The notes under the pieces: generated by a model
Databases searched by the model: none
Told to the model about the DNA's origin: nothing
Seen by the model: the letters and a program-made list of their open reading frames with translations, nothing else
In this document: positions 62,301 to 64,000 of the stretch, piece by piece
Position numbering within the stretch: the first letter of the stretch is position 1
Layout: each line of letters starts with the position of its first letter
Assembly: GCA_958298945.1 (NCBI GenBank)
Contig: OY282610.1
Coordinates: 36,773,667 to 36,837,666 of the forward strand
From: Atherix ibis
Taxonomy: Eukaryota > Arthropoda > Insecta > Diptera > Athericidae
Direction: 5' to 3'
DNA: 64,000 nt
Program-made: the position numbers and the translations under genes

Positions 62301-64000
62301 TTTTGTTTATTTCTATTTTATTGCATTTTATGAGAATACCTTTTTTTTATGAGAATAGGTTTTTTTTATTTAAGGGGGAATTTCCCTCCCTCTCGTTAAT
62401 TATGAGTTCATATGAAATAGTCCGAAATATTTATTGTAATAATTTAGAAATCTTTTTGGTAGGCAATTTAAATTCCATAAAAATTTTCTCTAACTGCTAT
62501 AAATAATTAAATATCTCAGTTCTATGAATACGTGTAGTTTTGGTTATTCTCTAAATACTCTAGCATTAAACGATTCTTTAAGTGAAATATTTTGTTGTTG
62601 TTGTTGTTGAAAACAGGTGTAACTTATCATCTAAAGTATACTCTGTTTTGCCATCTTATATAAACGGAATTTGTTTTCCTTGTTTGCCTTCTGTATTTTT
62701 AACGATAATATTTGCTAAATATTTTTAAATTATACATTTTATGAGCAAATACAATTTTTCCCTTTTCAAAATTTTACCATAAAAAATTATTGTTATTATT
62801 CCATTTTGAAGATTATGTACACAATCATAAAATGAACACATTTACCTGCAGAAAAATAACAATAGAAATAATAAGTAAACGGAAGTGGCGGAAGGAGGGG
62901 GAGGTAGTCTCTTTTAAATACAACCTCTCTAACACCACCCCCTCCACCACATATTAAAAATTTAAAGCACATGATTAAAAAAAAATTATTTTCAACTGAT
63001 AAGAGAAAAAATTCAATAAATTTACTATAATTTAATTGACAAAAAAAAAATATTTACCAACATTTATTGCCTAAGTGACAATATTTTTTTTATTTTTGAG
63101 CATATTTGAACTTACAATATAGAAAATAATTTGAAATTGATCTAATCTCTGTCTTTATTTTTTTATATTTTAATTATTTATAAATATGTATTTAAGGTCC
63201 CTGAGACAAGACCATATGGTCATTTTCTTGGGACATAAAATAAAACCTTCCTTAAAAGAAAAACCAGAATTTTACAGCATAAAGTAGATTGATAATTTTT
63301 ACAACAAAAAAACACATTTTTTATACCACAAATAAATTCCTATTGAAATTAACAAATACAAATTATACAATATATAAAGAAAAAAAACCAATACTTTATT
63401 GACTAATAAAAATTGCTATTTTATTTGGTTTTTTTTTACTAAAAAAAATATTTTTACTAAAAATTAAAAACAATTTGTTTAATTAAATCATGGCATTATG
63501 CTAAATAATAACTTTTAAATCCGCTTCCCCCCCCCCCCAAAAAAAACATAAAAAAAAGATATAAATTAAATTATAATAAATAAAGGAAAAAAATTGCTTA
63601 AGTGAAATTAATTATTAAAAAAAAGCTCATTTAAAGTTGTTTTTATTAATCAATTAATAGTTTTATAATTAAGTTTATATAAATTTACAAAAAAAAAAAT
63701 AATAAAAACTTGAAGTAGTATTAATTTGAATGGTGATAAAAAGGAAATAATACTTTTTTTTTAAAAAAAAAGACAAATAATAATAAATTGTGTGAAGAAC
63801 AACTCTTAAACTAATAACAAAATTTATTTAGAAATTATAAAGTTTAAATCTTTTTCGAGTATAAAAAAGAAAATTCTAATCTATCGACTTATTTTTAGAT
63901 ATTTGAGAAACATTTTTGGAAAAGGTATTAAAAAAATATATCTTAAAATTACTAAAAATAATAAATTAAAAAAAAAAACAATTATCTCACATTTAACTCG
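59400..64000. other. AT-rich region without a supported gene
   Basis: No reading frame with a recognisable product was found on either strand. Simple repeats include an AAAT tract at about 59890-59925, TTG repeats near 62592-62609 and an unusual run of 12 C at 63527-63538. A less AT-rich patch at 61316-61420 holds no clear frame and may be decayed mobile DNA. Confidence 0.6.
62881..62950. repeat. G-rich and C-rich arms that can pair
   Basis: A G-rich stretch (62881-62904, containing GGCGGAAGGAGGGGGAGG) is followed 30 bases later by a C-rich stretch (about 62932-62950, ACACCACCCCCTCCACCAC). The arms are imperfectly complementary. In surrounding DNA this AT-rich the strand asymmetry is striking. 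The G-rich arm has enough GG runs for a two-layer quadruplex. Confidence 0.55.

Noticed and set aside
62303..62506. 67-codon frame near 62.3 kb
   Set aside because: Its composition is that of AT-rich DNA (Phe, Ile, Asn, Tyr), with no motif or splice support.
63198..63234. TCCCTGAGAC, identical to the first ten bases of miR-125/lin-4, in a small inverted repeat around GACCATATGGTC
   Set aside because: The rest of the mature sequence does not match and the hairpin is far too short for a microRNA precursor; a ten-base match is plausible by chance.

Overview
The window looks like nuclear DNA of an insect, probably a fly, though that rank is only a weak inference. The reasons are very AT-rich non-coding DNA, spliced-gene signals (GT/AG introns, an arthropod-type initiator) and a population of decayed mariner, Tc1-like and Jockey-type elements typical of arthropod genomes. 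There are no bacterial operons, no rRNA or tRNA genes that I can see, and no CRISPR array. LAYOUT: (1) Bases 1-32081 are one head-to-tail satellite array with a 1179-bp unit, 28 units in the window, open at the left edge and ending abruptly at 32081. The unit is visibly less AT-rich than everything to its right. Most units are nearly identical. Units 1-4 form two related dimers, units 22-24 share private variants, unit 3 carries a 491-bp deletion with a 23-bp local duplication, unit 4 a 40-bp deletion, and units 26-28 become steadily more diverged toward the array edge. (2) Bases 32082-36985 are a graveyard of transposons beside the satellite: a remnant of a Tc1/mariner-like transposase, then a Jockey-type non-LTR retrotransposon (minus strand) split by two mariners of different lineages lying back to back. 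(3) Bases 36986-41059 are AT-rich with simple repeats and small hairpins and no convincing gene. (4) Bases about 41060-59400 probably form one plus-strand gene: an inferred 5'UTR exon (41060-41161), a 16.6-kb intron, a coding exon (57894-57968) and a final coding exon (59035-59283). The predicted product is 107 residues, rich in Ser, Gln and Val, with repeated SVEQ/SVQK blocks; I do not recognise it. (5) The large intron holds two related mariners (one nearly full length with inverted ends and a TA duplication, one a fold-back derivative), a Tc1-type transposase tail, an RNase H fragment and two opposed reverse transcriptase fragments of non-LTR elements, and three local tandem arrays with periods of about 60, 154 and 270 bp. 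The second intron holds a 105-bp almost perfect hairpin. (6) Bases 59400-64000 are AT-rich with no gene that I can support. All transposase and reverse transcriptase genes here are broken by frameshifts, stops or deletions, so no autonomous element is present. The strongest candidate for something undescribed is the 1179-bp satellite with its internal paired TTTGACG boxes and variant structure.
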